From Linderina pennispora (taxonomy: Eukaryota; Kickxellomycota; Kickxellomycetes; Kickxellales; Kickxellaceae), in assembly GCF_002104995.1 (NCBI RefSeq), contig NW_024468249.1, positions 1,674,001 to 1,738,000 of the forward strand: 64,000 nucleotides of DNA, written 5' to 3'. The position numbers and the translations under genes were made by a program. The notes below the pieces were generated by a model. It did not search any database. It was not told the origin of the DNA and was given only the letters and a program-made list of their open reading frames with translations. Positions 10,332 through 20,788 of this stretch are shown here, one piece after another (the stretch's first letter is position 1; every line of letters begins with the position of its first letter).

Positions 10332-11834
10332 TCATACCTTGACAAACACCTGGCGCGAATAGGACAGCCTGTTGTATGAAGCAAAGAAAAACGACACTGC
10401 CCACAAGACTCCAGTATAAATAATCATGCCAATAAAGTCTGTGCCATGCCCGGAGGTTGCCAAAATCTCGCTTGCAGCCGGAATACCAATCCAAGCGCTC
10501 AACGCCGACAGAGTGTAAAAGACCCCAGTGTTGCTCGCCAGCTTGTCAATCACCAAAAAGCTTTGCTGCAGCCAACGGAACAAGTGTCCAGTACCCACCA
10601 GCACCAAACCCGTAAATTGATTCCCATCACCAGCCCAGAGCCAACGCTGGTTGCAAACGGCCAGATTACCAGAGCCCCAATTGTCGAGCAGCCCACTCCA
10701 ATCATCAGAGAATTCAGGACACCAATGTAGTCCGCAGTCACCCCTATCACAATGCGTCCAACAGCATTGGAGACGTTTGAAATTGCAATCATCACCGATG
10801 CAGTCTCGGGGCTGATGCCCTTGCTAGTCCAAAACTGGGGCCAATATGTAACCGGGACAATGTATGCTGCAGTGGCAAAGAACACCATCAGCGCCTGGAC
10901 TGCAAAGCTGCGGTCACGGAACGCAGACCAGTCAAAGCTCTTGAGTGTGCGAGTCTTGTCCTGGAACGGCACGCGCACGAAAATAGCACGATATGGATCC
11001 GAAAACTATAATGTATATCGATGCAATGCGCTGGCTCCAGGGCACACCAACTGTGCGCACTAGGAACTCCGTCAGCGGAGCAATGACAAGCCCACCAATG
11101 CCCACACCAGCAAGTGCTATCCCAGTTGCTAGACCACGTCGCTTCGTGAACCACCGAGCGGAGGCTGTGGATGCTGGGCTATATACTATACCACCACCAA
11201 GCCCAAAGATAATCCCCAGGGCAAGGCATAGCTGCCACGGCTATATGGGTCAGTAAGAATAGAATTTGCTATTAGTATGTTGTCAGCAAGGAGTAGCTTG
11301 CGGATCGCAAGGCTGTGCCTCCTTTGCCATCATGTGTGTGCTTTTTTGCCACACTAGTGCTAACAGGCAGTACTTTCTGCAATTTCCCTACCTCACTGCA
11401 AAAAGAAGCTGCCATGAGGGCCAATCGCCATGAAAACGACGCCAATAAAGCACATCTTTTGGTACGACCAAACCTCAGGCCAGCCAGCCTGCGAGCATGC
11501 CCCAGAGGTACACGCCGAAATACATGAGCGTGCCAATGTAGCTCAGTGTTTTGATTCGGCCTTTGTCTCCAGCAAAGTCGTGTGCAATCAAGTACTCCTG
11601 CTGGATACCCCAAGAGTGAATTGAGCCGCATGACAGGGCCTGCAGCATAAAGCAGCTAGCAACAACAGCATAGCGGGTGTACTTTGGAAATTCCTTTGCG
11701 CAATCAGCTGGAGCTTCGTCTGCAGGCGGATCCAGAGTTGCTGCATCAGAGTCGACATAGTTGCCATCCTGCTGGGTGGCTAGCTTCAGCAGGAACCGTA
11801 AGGTTTGATCTTGGCTGCTCTTCTCGTGGCGCAT
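10332..11834 (-). CDS. Monocarboxylate-type MFS transporter, several frame breaks
   Basis: Plasma- or organelle-membrane transporter of the MCT/Mch branch of the major facilitator superfamily; substrate unknown. The start at 11834 gives a hydrophilic N-terminus, then YTRYAVVASCFMLQALSCGS (TM1) and SIHSWGIQQEYL. The loop after TM2 reads YFGVYLWGMLAGWLA. A probable intron ends with an acceptor at about 11240 and leads into PWQLCLALGIIFGLGGGIVY and SARWFTKRRGLATGIALAG, typical of the family. Later parts are FRDRSFAVQALMVFFATAAY, ISNVSNAVGRIVIGVTADYI, YGFGAGGYWTLVPLAAAKLFG and SNTGVFYTLSALSAWIGIPA. These pieces lie in changing frames, with breaks near 11475, 10990, 10640 and 10590, so no continuous protein is readable. 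The 3' end is uncertain: the final frame stops at 10332 on top of a possible GTATGA donor. It is either a decaying gene or an error-rich sequence. Confidence 0.75.
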
Positions 11835-13195
11835 TATATTAACTTAAAAGTAAGGAGCTATAGCAACAGACATGCAGACGGCCGGAATTTACGGCTTTCT
11901 GCTGGTATTTATGCATGGGAAATTTTCTGGGACCTGCCTCAACTCCTGCTTGCTGACACGGAGCAGCAGCTCAGGTGGGTAAAGTGCTTCTGCCTCTCAA
12001 TGGAAAATCGGCCAAGACCCAGCACATGCCTGCCTACTTTTCCAAAGAAGCAGTCTCTAAACCTCCGCACTTTGCTCCACGAGGACGACGGGCTTCACCT
12101 AGCCAAAACAAGTTGAAACAGACCAAGAGGGTCCAAAAAGAGAAAAAGACATACTTCTTTCAGGCAGACGTATTTCTCTGCTTGTTGCTATGCTAATGTA
12201 TGGACTTTGAGTACATGTTCATTTTTGGCAACGCTTATATTCGAGCAGGGTTTGGACGGGCTGTGCGTAGCCTTCAGGTGTCTGAACCGACCTGGCAATT
12301 CCGATCGTAAATATTTCACACGCACATCCCCCTCAACACCGAGGTTTGACTCAGGGACAACGGCATTGCCTTCACCATTCAAGCCAGCAGATCCACGGGC
12401 GCATGCGTGAGTCACAAGCAATACTGGCAAGAGCGATATCAACTGGGGGCACTGTTGGCAATCGCACATCCTATGCGCCTTATGTGCAGCTATGGCAGAA
12501 AAAAAGAATACGCAATGGCTGTGTCGGACATTGCAGAGAACGCTGCTTAAGTAATGGCAGAATGTTTGGCAAGGGATATAAATCATGACTTGGCGCTAGC
12601 AGCTCCTTTGTCATGGCAGTGGTGACGACAGATCATTTTTCAGAGCAGCTAGTTTCATACGTTAAGCAGCACGTTTGCACAAGCCAGACGAGTGAGTATG
12701 TAGCCTGTTAGCTGAAAATAGTGGCATGCTTACAGAACAAAAATGGCAGACTCTTAAGTTATCCGCATCACATCATATGTGAGTCTATGTATCTGGAGGT
12801 AGTGTTTAAAGTCCTAGCAAAAGCCAAACAGCTCAAGCTGCATGGTGTCCGTTCAACGAACTTGCTAGACCTCGCTGCTTTCAGAAATAAAAACTCACCT
12901 GGAGGGAAAAGCGCCAAGAATATTCCTTCGTACCATTTGAATGCGACAAAACTGGCGCTTTTCCTACCTAAAAATCCACATGGATACTCCAGCAGGATCT
13001 GGAAGACTCATTTTTATGCCAAGGTTCTATCGGACAGCCGGTTTCAGACAGGATTTCCTTTACAGCTGCGCCGCACAACATACACACTAGTGATGTTTTT
13101 TGCAGGTATAAAGGTATGCTGGGCGGCTCGATCGTGGGGCTGAAGGCGACAGTAAAATGCTGTCTTGGCAAAAATGAAATGTCGTCTGGATCGAG
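11835..13195. other. Intergenic region, no supported gene
   Basis: Nothing convincing is seen on either strand. The minus-strand frame at 12188-12586 is Cys/His-rich and reads as random. The right end is the promoter of the small gene at 13337. Confidence 0.45.
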
Positions 13196-13203
13196 TATAA
13201 AAA
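13196..13203 (+). promoter_or_regulatory. TATA box of the first small-protein gene
   Basis: TATAAAAA lies about 140 bases upstream of the ATG at 13337. Confidence 0.55.
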
Positions 13204-13287
13204 GCGTGTCAAAGAGAGGTATTTTCAAATCCATATCATACACACCAGACAACAAGACAGCACGATAACAAGTAGAACCCCCTCAGC

Positions 13288-13326
13288 AAGCCCCTTCGCC
13301 AAGCTCTTTCGCCAAGCCCCTTCGCT
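13288..13326 (+). repeat. 13-bp tandem repeat in the 5' leader, three copies
   Basis: Three near-identical 13-base units of the form AAGCCCCTTCGCC (the middle one AAGCTCTTTCGCC) lie back to back, ending ten bases before the ATG at 13337. Confidence 0.7.
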
Positions 13327-13336
13327 ATCATCAGCA

Positions 13337-13510
13337 ATGTCTCTCTACAGCTCCTCCAACAAGCACACCACCGTCAACAAGCCTGTCCTCACCTCAAAGA
13401 TCGGCAGCGCCGGCGAGGGCAACAACCCTTTCGATGCTCTTGAGTACCTGACCGGGTCTCCTGGCAACGTCGGATCCAGCAGCGGCCCGACATACTACTC
13501 TAGGCAGTAG
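13337..13510 (+). CDS. Small protein, 57 aa, paralogue of the gene at 14236
   Basis: A complete 57-residue frame from ATG at 13337 to TAG at 13510. It begins MSLYSSSNKHTTVNKPV and ends SSGPTYYSRQ. Its core is GSAGEGNNPFDALEYLTGSPGNVG. The protein is Gly/Ser/Asn/Thr rich and hydrophilic, without signal peptide or transmembrane segment. It is supported by a strong TATA box, a repeat-containing leader, consistent use of C-ending codons, and a second gene 0.7 kb away with the same layout (a Thr/Lys-rich start, a Gly-rich core with DAL-x-x-LT, and a Tyr-rich tail). I know no family for it. The strong core-promoter look suggests high or induced expression, but that is inference. Confidence 0.65.
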   Translation: MSLYSSSNKHTTVNKPVLTSKIGSAGEGNNPFDALEYLTGSPGNVGSSSGPTYYSRQ

Positions 13511-14147
13511 GCAATTCTGTATAGCTATAGAGATGTATTTATTCAAAATCAATGTTCTTATGTAAAGATCAACGAGACCCGAATGGTGTTGTAATGCTAC
13601 AAGAGGCGTTCCAGCTGGGTAAAAGTAAAGCACAGGCCGATGGGTCTTGCGCCAAGTGCCCATGCACTACATCGCAGAAACACCTCAGTTCGAGATAAGA
13701 AGGTTTTGTTTGTTAGGAAAGCACCGCGTACATTAATGGCTTGTGTCTGTTTTCCGACGTGTATCAGCATGATTCTGGTCAGCTCTGCCGCAGCCAGCAG
13801 CCACCCGCCACCCATCCCTGGCAAAAAAAGGAAAAGAATAGGTCTTGGCACAACTGACTCGTTGCGTGTGTCAGCAGAGGTAGCATGTGCACGGGGCTAA
13901 GCCAGCCAGAAAACTCCCCAAGAAAACTCAGATATGCACCCCTTGATTTCTAGGGCAATGCAAAAAGTAGGATTGCCCATGGCCGCAAGACTTCAAATAT
14001 CTGAATATCATACCTGTCCGCTGCGTTTGGGGCAGTGGGATGCCGGTTAGTTGTCAGCTTCATGCTTTTTTTGCCAGGGAAACGTGTATCGATGTCCTGC
14101 GCTGCGGAATGGTAGATAAGTGTGCCAAGATACAGCCGCCCGATCCG
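13511..14147. other. Intergenic region between the two small genes
   Basis: No gene is supported. The right-hand part is promoter of the second small gene. Confidence 0.45.
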
Positions 14148-14153
14148 TATAAA
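14148..14153 (+). promoter_or_regulatory. TATA box of the second small-protein gene
   Basis: TATAAA lies 83 bases upstream of the ATG at 14236, followed by a C/A-rich leader with several CAACA words. Confidence 0.55.
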
Positions 14154-14235
14154 TGGCTCGCGCAGAAGCAGTCAGCTCAGCCGATTCCTCACCAAACAAC
14201 CAATCCACTACATCTACAACACATTCGATCCAAAA

Positions 14236-14478
14236 ATGACATTGACAGAGAAAACGACCGGCACCACCAAAAACAAACTAGCCAAGCTCTTCTTCAAGTT
14301 GGACAAGACAAACACCCTCAAAACCACTGCCACCAACGACACCCTGACAGACGGCAACAAGACAGGCGTCCTCGACGCTGGCAAGGGCGGCAGCGCCCTT
14401 GACGCCCTCGATGCCCTGACCAATGGCGGCACATATGTTGGCACATACTACAAGACAAACACATATACCTATCAATAG
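14236..14478 (+). CDS. Small protein, 80 aa, paralogue of the gene at 13337
   Basis: I chose the ATG at 14236 (MTLTEKTTGTTKNKLAKLFF) rather than an upstream in-frame ATG at 14122, which lies in or before the TATA region. The product is Thr/Lys/Gly rich. Its C-terminal half reads VLDAGKGGSALDALDALTNG followed by a Tyr/Thr-rich tail ending TNTYTYQ. Aligned by eye with the 57-residue neighbour, the shared pattern is a Gly-rich run, then (F/L)DAL-x-x-LT-x-G, then Gly/Ser-rich sequence and paired Tyr near the end. There is no signal peptide or hydrophobic helix. I do not recognise a described family. The two genes look like a local duplication that has diverged strongly. Confidence 0.65.
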   Translation: MTLTEKTTGTTKNKLAKLFFKLDKTNTLKTTATNDTLTDGNKTGVLDAGKGGSALDALDALTNGGTYVGTYYKTNTYTYQ

Positions 14479-14704
14479 TCCAGCCCTATGCGTCTTGTAA
14501 ATATGTTTCATGTTAGATACAGCAAATACCATCGAGTTTACATATAGCCCTTGATTTAATTATCAATTTATTGATTTCCGATGAACCAAAACTGCGCGAG
14601 CTGGATTCTGGCAAGAAAGACCTCCGCAGTGCCTGCGTGTTGGCTGAGAATCACCTCTTGTTACCTGCACCATACACGCACATACTTTCGCAGCTACTCC
14701 ATAT

Positions 14705-17085
14705 ATGGCACCGCCACGCGACTTGGACAGTATCAGTGATACTGACACGTTCAACATACTTGTTGCTACCGACAACCACCTGGGCTACATGGAGCGCGAC
14801 CCAATCCGCGGGCAGGACTCGTTCCTAGCGTTTGAGGAGATACTGCAGCTTGCACAGTCGCACAGCGTCGACATGATTCTGCTGGGCGGCGACATGTTTC
14901 ATGACAACAAGCCGTCGCGCAAATGCCTGCACCAGTCGATGGCGATGCTGCGCAAATACTGTCTAGGTGACAAAGCCAGTCTCGATCGAGTATCTGAGCG
15001 ACCCAAAAGTCGACTTTGGCTCGCAGTTCCCGCAGGTCAACTACGAGGACCCAAACTTTAACGTGTCACTCCCCGTGTTTTCGATCCATGGTAACCACGA
15101 CGATCCATCGGGCGACGGGAACCTGTCGGCCTATGGATATGCTGGCTGTGAGTGGGCTTGTCAACTATTTTGGCAGACAGTCGGAGGTGGAGAATATACG
15201 CGTGTCTCCGGTGCTTTTGAAGAAGGGGTACACGCAGCTAGCGCTATTTGGGCTGGGTAATGTGCGCGACGAGCGACTGCACCGGACGATCGAGCGCAAG
15301 AACATGACAATGTGCCGGCCAGAGGAGGATGCCGAAAAGTGGTTCAATTTAATGGTGCTGCACCAGAACAGAGTCGCGCACGGACCCAAGAGCCACATCC
15401 CAGAGCACTTTCTGAGCAAATTCCTCGATTTGGTCGTCTGGGGGCACGAGCACCAGTGCCAGATTGATCCTGAATTCAACCCGCAGCAGTCGTTCTTTGT
15501 CTCGCAGCCTGGATCCTCGGTGGCCACAGCGCTGTCTTCGGGTGAGGCCGTGGAAAAGCACGTCGCAGTGCTAAAAGTCAACCGCCGCAACTTCAAAATC
15601 GACAAGATCAGACTGAAGAACGTGCGGCCATTTGTCATTGAGGATGTCGTGCTGTCCGAGGAGTCCTCGCTGTCGCCACAGAGCTCGGAAGACGAAATCG
15701 TCGACTTTTTGCGTGACCGGGTCGAGGAAATGATCGAAAAGGCAGAGAGAAAATATAGAGACCAGGTCAAGGAGGGATCCCCCGATGTTCCTAACGGACT
15801 GGGTGACTCTCCAAAGCCGCTGATCCGCGTGCGCGTCGAATACAGTGGTGGCTTCGAGAGCTTTCACCCGCAGCGGTTTGGGCTGCTGTTTGCTGACCGC
15901 GTCGCCAACCCACGCGATATTATCCACTTTTTCCGCAAGGCCAAAGCAGTGAGTCGGTCCGAAAGCACGGCGAGCCGAGTCGTGCCATCAGTCCCACAGC
16001 CAGTCGAGACAGTCCAGGTCGAGAGCCTGATCAGCGAGTTCCTGGATGAATCGAGCATGCGGATGCTGGTTGACGTGGAACTGGCCGAAGCGCTTCGGCT
16101 GTTTGTGCAAAAGGGCGATTCGGATGCGATCTCGCAGTCGCTCATCAAGACGATTGGTGATGTGCAGAAGCAGGTGCTGGGCTACGGCGAGGCTGTTGAT
16201 TCGGAATCGCTCGAGGTGCACATCGGAAAGGTGCAGCAGGAACGCAGACAACAGGCAAAAGAGAATGGTGAACATCTGGCCGTTGTGAGTGGGTCGACGG
16301 TAGTTGCTGCTGCTACTACTGGCACGAAAAAGAAATCAGGAGTGACAGTAGCTGATGCAAAAGCTATCAAGGAGTTTGAGATTACAGCAAAGAAGCCAGG
16401 TAGCTATGGCGAGATGCCTGATCCGTACGAGCACGATGACGGCGATGATGAGGACCTGAGAGAGGCTGGCGAGCGTCTGAGCTCGAAAGGCGTCGGCAAG
16501 GTCAACAACACTGAAAGACAAAGAGGGCACCGACCATTGCATCTGCTTTGGCAGCGAGATCCCGAGAACTGGTGCAGGATGAGAATGACGACGAGAGTGG
16601 CGACGAGTCTGATGAAATGAAAAGCCAGGTCTCGCAGAGACCAGCGCCAGCCCCAAGAGTCGCGCGTCCATCACGCACAGCACGATCTACTGTCGCATAC
16701 AAGGGGGAATCGGCAGCAAGCGAGTCGGAGGCGAGCCATCTTAGCGATGCGCCAAAGGTAGCGGCTGCAAAGAGGTCGAGAGTGACGAAAGCTCCAGCAG
16801 CAGTGGCTATTGACGATAGCGACAGCGACCTTCAATGGTGGTGATAATACGGCATCCACCCCAGAGCCAAAGAGGAGGCGAGCTGCAAAGGCACCGGTGG
16901 CAGCGACTCGCGGGCGTGGCCGTGGCCGCGGGCGTGGAAAGGCAGCAATGGGCAGAGGGGCATCCAAATTGCAGTTCACACAGAACTCGAACCAGATGCC
17001 AGCAATCAACATTGACGATGATGATGATGACGACGACGACGAGAAACCCAAGGGCTTTGGCCAGTTTTCGTTGCGTAAAAAGTGA
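14705..17085 (+). CDS. MRE11: Mre11 double-strand-break repair nuclease, four frame breaks
   Basis: Mre11 is the Mn-dependent nuclease of the Mre11-Rad50-Nbs1/Xrs2 complex, acting in end resection and checkpoint signalling. From ATG 14705 the metallophosphoesterase motifs appear in order: [55 protein letters not shown] and VVWGHEHQC. The DNA-binding and capping region follows, then an acidic/basic tail with an Arg-Gly run ([11 protein letters not shown]), an Asp run and the end [11 protein letters not shown]. Four one-base breaks interrupt the frame: extra bases near 14977 (AAA), 15132 and 16832 (CC), and a missing base near 16515 (in an A run). Each is repaired by changing one base. In an essential, well-conserved repair gene this suggests sequence error rather than loss. 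The product would be about 790 residues. Confidence 0.93.
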
Positions 17086-17778
17086 GTCTTCGGCTCATAA
17101 TCCTTTTTGCGAGTTCCAAATGAGATTGTACCCGTGCTGCAGTTTGGCTGCTATCGCTTGAATACTCGACGCTGCAGCAGATTGCCAGTGTTGTCCTGGC
17201 TTGTGTGCGACGTCGCCGGAGGTGCAACCTGGGCCAAGATCTTATCCGAGTAAAGGCCGGCAGATGGGACATCCATGTCTTGCTGCAGACGTATCGCTCA
17301 GTACTCTCCGCCGAGATTTGCTCAGACTCGGTGTAAATATCGGGCCACTTCTTATCATTTGCCGGGCAGAAGATCTCGACGATTGCTAGACGCTCTGTCA
17401 TGTTTCGCCTTGCTCGCTTCTCGACATGCATGTACGGAAATAAAAAGAAAGAGGGAGATTGCGTTTCTGCATAAAAACGATGGGAGTGCCCAGCTGACAA
17501 CGTATTGTGCGTCCCCGGGTTGGGTGCCCAGAAAACAGCGGGTGCTTGATGTTTGGATGGGAGGGCAGAAGCAAGATGCACAGCATGCCTGTATCCACAT
17601 GTGGATGCCCAGACATCACAAGAACAACATTGTCTGAGCTGTGTTGCAAGATTGCCACTAAATGGCCGCTGCCAAGTGGACAAAAATGGATGGGCACAAG
17701 CAGCCAATGTGCGTGACCTGAATTGCTCAATGGTATTCCCTGTTTGCTAGAGCGCCTTTCTGTGTGTGGGGTAAGAGC
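17086..17778. other. Intergenic region downstream of MRE11
   Basis: No supported gene is seen. Long minus-strand frames here are Cys/His rich and have no recognisable motif. Confidence 0.4.
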
Positions 17779-18150
17779 CCTCATGCAGTGGGTTCTTGGA
17801 ACAGAGCCAGCATCTCTACAAGATCGTGATATACACGAGCCGAGGATTGCGTGTGCGCTGCTGGCCCGGGCACGAGCACCTGGTCGATAACATCTCCCGG
17901 CAGAGACATCGGCGAGAATCGCGGAAGAGCAGGTATCCCTGTTTTGTGTCCTTCCATTGACCCGTCCGAGAAATGCATCGCATAGAAACGGATGCTGGCC
18001 AGCGCAAAGTGGCGAGAGGCAGCCCACTGTACTCATCCAGCAACTGTGCTGCGTGTCCATCACACGCGCATCGGTGTCGATCTCGCCAACCACTCAGGCG
18101 AAAGCTGCATCCGAGCGGCAGCAATTCTGACAAGCTGCCTCAATGAAACC
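17779..18150 (-). pseudogene. Possible remnant of an unknown gene
   Basis: Minus-strand reading from about 18030 to the TGA at about 17781 gives a protein-like segment. It includes FALASIRFYAMHFSDGSMEG, then PALPRFSPMSLPGDVIDQVL and SSARVYHDLVEMLALFQEP. The spacing of hydrophobic and acidic residues is unlike the surrounding random frames. Further upstream, segments such as GEIDTDARVMDTQ lie in other frames, so the 5' part is broken or spliced in a way I cannot resolve. I do not recognise the family. It could be the last exon of a real gene or a decayed copy. Confidence 0.25.
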
Positions 18151-20597
18151 CGTTTTCTTCCAGAAAAATATACGAAAACCTGTACTGTGCCGCGTTGTTG
18201 CTAGAAAGTTGGCATCTTTTTGCCCGTCTTAAAGCGCGGGCCGCAGCTGCACTGGCTCCATGTCCAGACATGGCCAAGCAAGGCCGATCTCCTCCGTGAT
18301 TGCCATCCGCTTGGGCGGCAGGACACCCGCGAATAACAGCGCCTCCGCCCAAACAGCGGTGAGGGATGTGCTGCTCACATGGAGCCCACTTGGTGCTTGC
18401 CTGTTATTTGCAGCACGATAACAAACGAGCTACTAATTTTAGCCATGTAAAGGAGTGGTCAGTTCGCAGTTGGCACCAAAACAGAAGGCAAGGGCCCAGC
18501 ACCTGTCTCTGAGCTGGAGCAGCGCTTTCTGGCTGATTTGGAAGCTGGCCTGTTGCGCATTGGCCCGGCGCAGCGCTGCCTTTCTCGACGCGTCTGCTGC
18601 TCCTATTAATCTATCACCCCAACATATTGCTCGCCTTGGCACTCGCAAATGGAGATTGCGCTGTAATATCAATAGTGCCCATTGCCCGAAAATAGTCCTG
18701 CGTTGGAGCCCAGCTAGTCAGATGGCGGGGACGCAACAAAGGGGAGATGCAGGCGCACAGCCCGCCTGCCATTCTCGCCCAGCGAAAACGAGTTTTGGCC
18801 ACTCCCCTACCCCATGTATCAGCTGCTTGCAGAGTGCATCTGGGGTAATATGCTGTAAACATTGAATAGCGGGTGCCTGACCTCGCCCCACAGCCAGTAG
18901 ATACTAGGGAGATTAGACCTGGCTGGCCAGAAAGCAGGTGCATGACCTGCTCGCCTTTGAACGCAATCGCTGGCAGGTGTCGTTGCACGGCTATTAAACC
19001 GACCCTCCCCGGCCATTTTCAGGACGCGGCATGCAGCACAGCGGGCATGTGTGCTCACATAAAGAAACTTCCCAAAGGAAGAGGGAAAACGGTTTCGCCC
19101 TGCTTGGTGCTTTGCGATGACACCGCCAGCTATGCAGCCAGCCAGCAGGAGTCCTTGGTCCCGGTTGCTGAAGCGCTATGCAAACCTGTGCCAGATTGGC
19201 CATGCACGGTGCTAAGGTATCGGCACATTGTATGTATCGATTGTCTGTCCCGTCGGGCATTGGACGGACTCGGCGCCTGCTGGACCCAGGATAGAGCCGG
19301 CTTTTTGCTAGCCGAGCTGGGCCGGATGGGATTGGCAAACCCCATGCTTGAAGCGCTGCTCTGGGGCAGCATTCGACTCCAGATTGCGAATCCCTGGTTC
19401 TGCTTTTAGCCAGCACGCTGCCATACTGGGGCTGCCGGTGTTTCACACACCGCTGCTTACGGGAATGAATGAGCGGCTCAATGCATGCGTCCCAGCTAAA
19501 TGGAGCCTTGGGTCTTGCGACTATGTTTGCCCATGGCCCCCGCTCCCCCCAAGCAAGGCCCATGGGGCAGCGAGCAAGGGACGGCGCATCTTTTAGCCAG
19601 AGCCATCGCAGACAAGAGCGCAAAGGAGCGCTGTCCTCTGTGGCAGGCATGCAATTGCGTTGGCCAGGGTGCTGCCGGTATGTGACATGCATGCCAAAAC
19701 CAGCTTTTTGGCATGAAAATGCACAGGGCAAGACGGGGGTTCGCACCACCCCCTGGGAGGGCCGGTCTCGCGGAAGTAGGCCTCTGGAAGTTGCCGATCC
19801 TTTTCTTTATTGTGTGCACCCATGCCATTCGCCTGCCACGCCGACATATGGAACCCCTCAGCCAGCACATGAAGGCATGGCAGCAAAAACCTGATTCCCT
19901 CGCACTGTCTGCAACAGAAGGCAAGAAGGGATTGCGCTGCAGTGTGACTTTGCACAGAACATGTGTCCCCTAGGAGAAAATTCGAGTGCTGCTGAGCAAG
20001 TTCCTTCTATTCGAAAAGGGTCGCACATAGAAACATCTGCTAGTACGTATGCGGAACCATGATCCCTCGCCGGTTACCGGAGACCACGCACTGCAGCACA
20101 GCACTGATCTGGCTCACTGAACTCTGCTCAGCCCAAGCACCTGCTCAGAGCTGCCAGCTGCGAGTTGATGCTACCGGCAGCCGGTCACCAGCGTCCTCGC
20201 TGCCAGCCTGACTCAGGAGGATCGCCACCCCCCGACTACAAAGAGGCACCTCATCTATCTACAGGCAGCAATCCCCTTCATTGCTGAACGCCCTTGTTGA
20301 GTGCGATTTGCTGTTTGTATTTGGGCGTCCTATGCACATCAGCAATATTTTTTATTTCCAACATTGCCGCAACCCAGATGATGCACGCCGGTATAGCTGA
20401 TGCGTAAGGAGAAGAAAATAAACGGGCCGAAAAACAATGCTCCAGCGTGCTTCGCCAGCCTGGGGGAAATAGGGATGAGGACGGGCAATCGATATCCCGC
20501 TCCTAAGGGTGTGCCTGCGCCCGGGATGCTCCCCCTTGTTTGTAGCCGTGTGGCAGGGCATGGCTGCAGTCCCTCCCATCTGGACGGTCACCTCTGG
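18151..20597. other. Gene-poor stretch, about 2.4 kb
   Basis: Several overlapping open frames on both strands are rich in Cys, Trp, His and Pro and show no motif, start context or intron logic, so I treat all of them as chance. The last part is promoter of the first UNC93-like gene. Confidence 0.45.
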
Positions 20598-20603
20598 TAT
20601 AAA
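20598..20603 (+). promoter_or_regulatory. TATA box of UNC93-like copy 1
   Basis: TATAAA lies about 190 bases upstream of the ATG at 20789. The leader in between is T/C rich. It does not resemble the leader of copy 2. Confidence 0.5.
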
Positions 20604-20788
20604 TATGCTGGACGCCTGCCGTGCCTCCAACTTCCCGAATCCCTCATCATTCTCTTATTATTTAGTTTTTGGAGTACTGCCAACACCCAAAAATCTATAC
20701 TTTTATATTCCTCCTTTCTGATAGCTTTCCCATCTCCCGTTCCTCTCGCCACATTTAATAACTTCCGCTTAATTCTCAGCTAGCAAAC

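Noticed and set aside
12188-12586. 132-codon minus-strand frame
   Set aside because: Random-looking composition with many Cys and His, no motif and no start context.
17398-18093. 231-codon minus-strand frame
   Set aside because: Cys/His/Ser-rich with no motif. The protein-like part of this region (about 17781-18000) lies in another frame.
18873-19749. Overlapping 178-codon (plus) and 251-codon (minus) frames
   Set aside because: Both are rich in Cys, Trp and Pro, overlap on opposite strands and show no conserved feature. Likely chance frames in GC-rich sequence.
20400-20783. 127-codon plus-strand frame just before UNC93-like copy 1
   Set aside because: It overlaps the TATA box and leader of the transporter gene and has no protein-like features.
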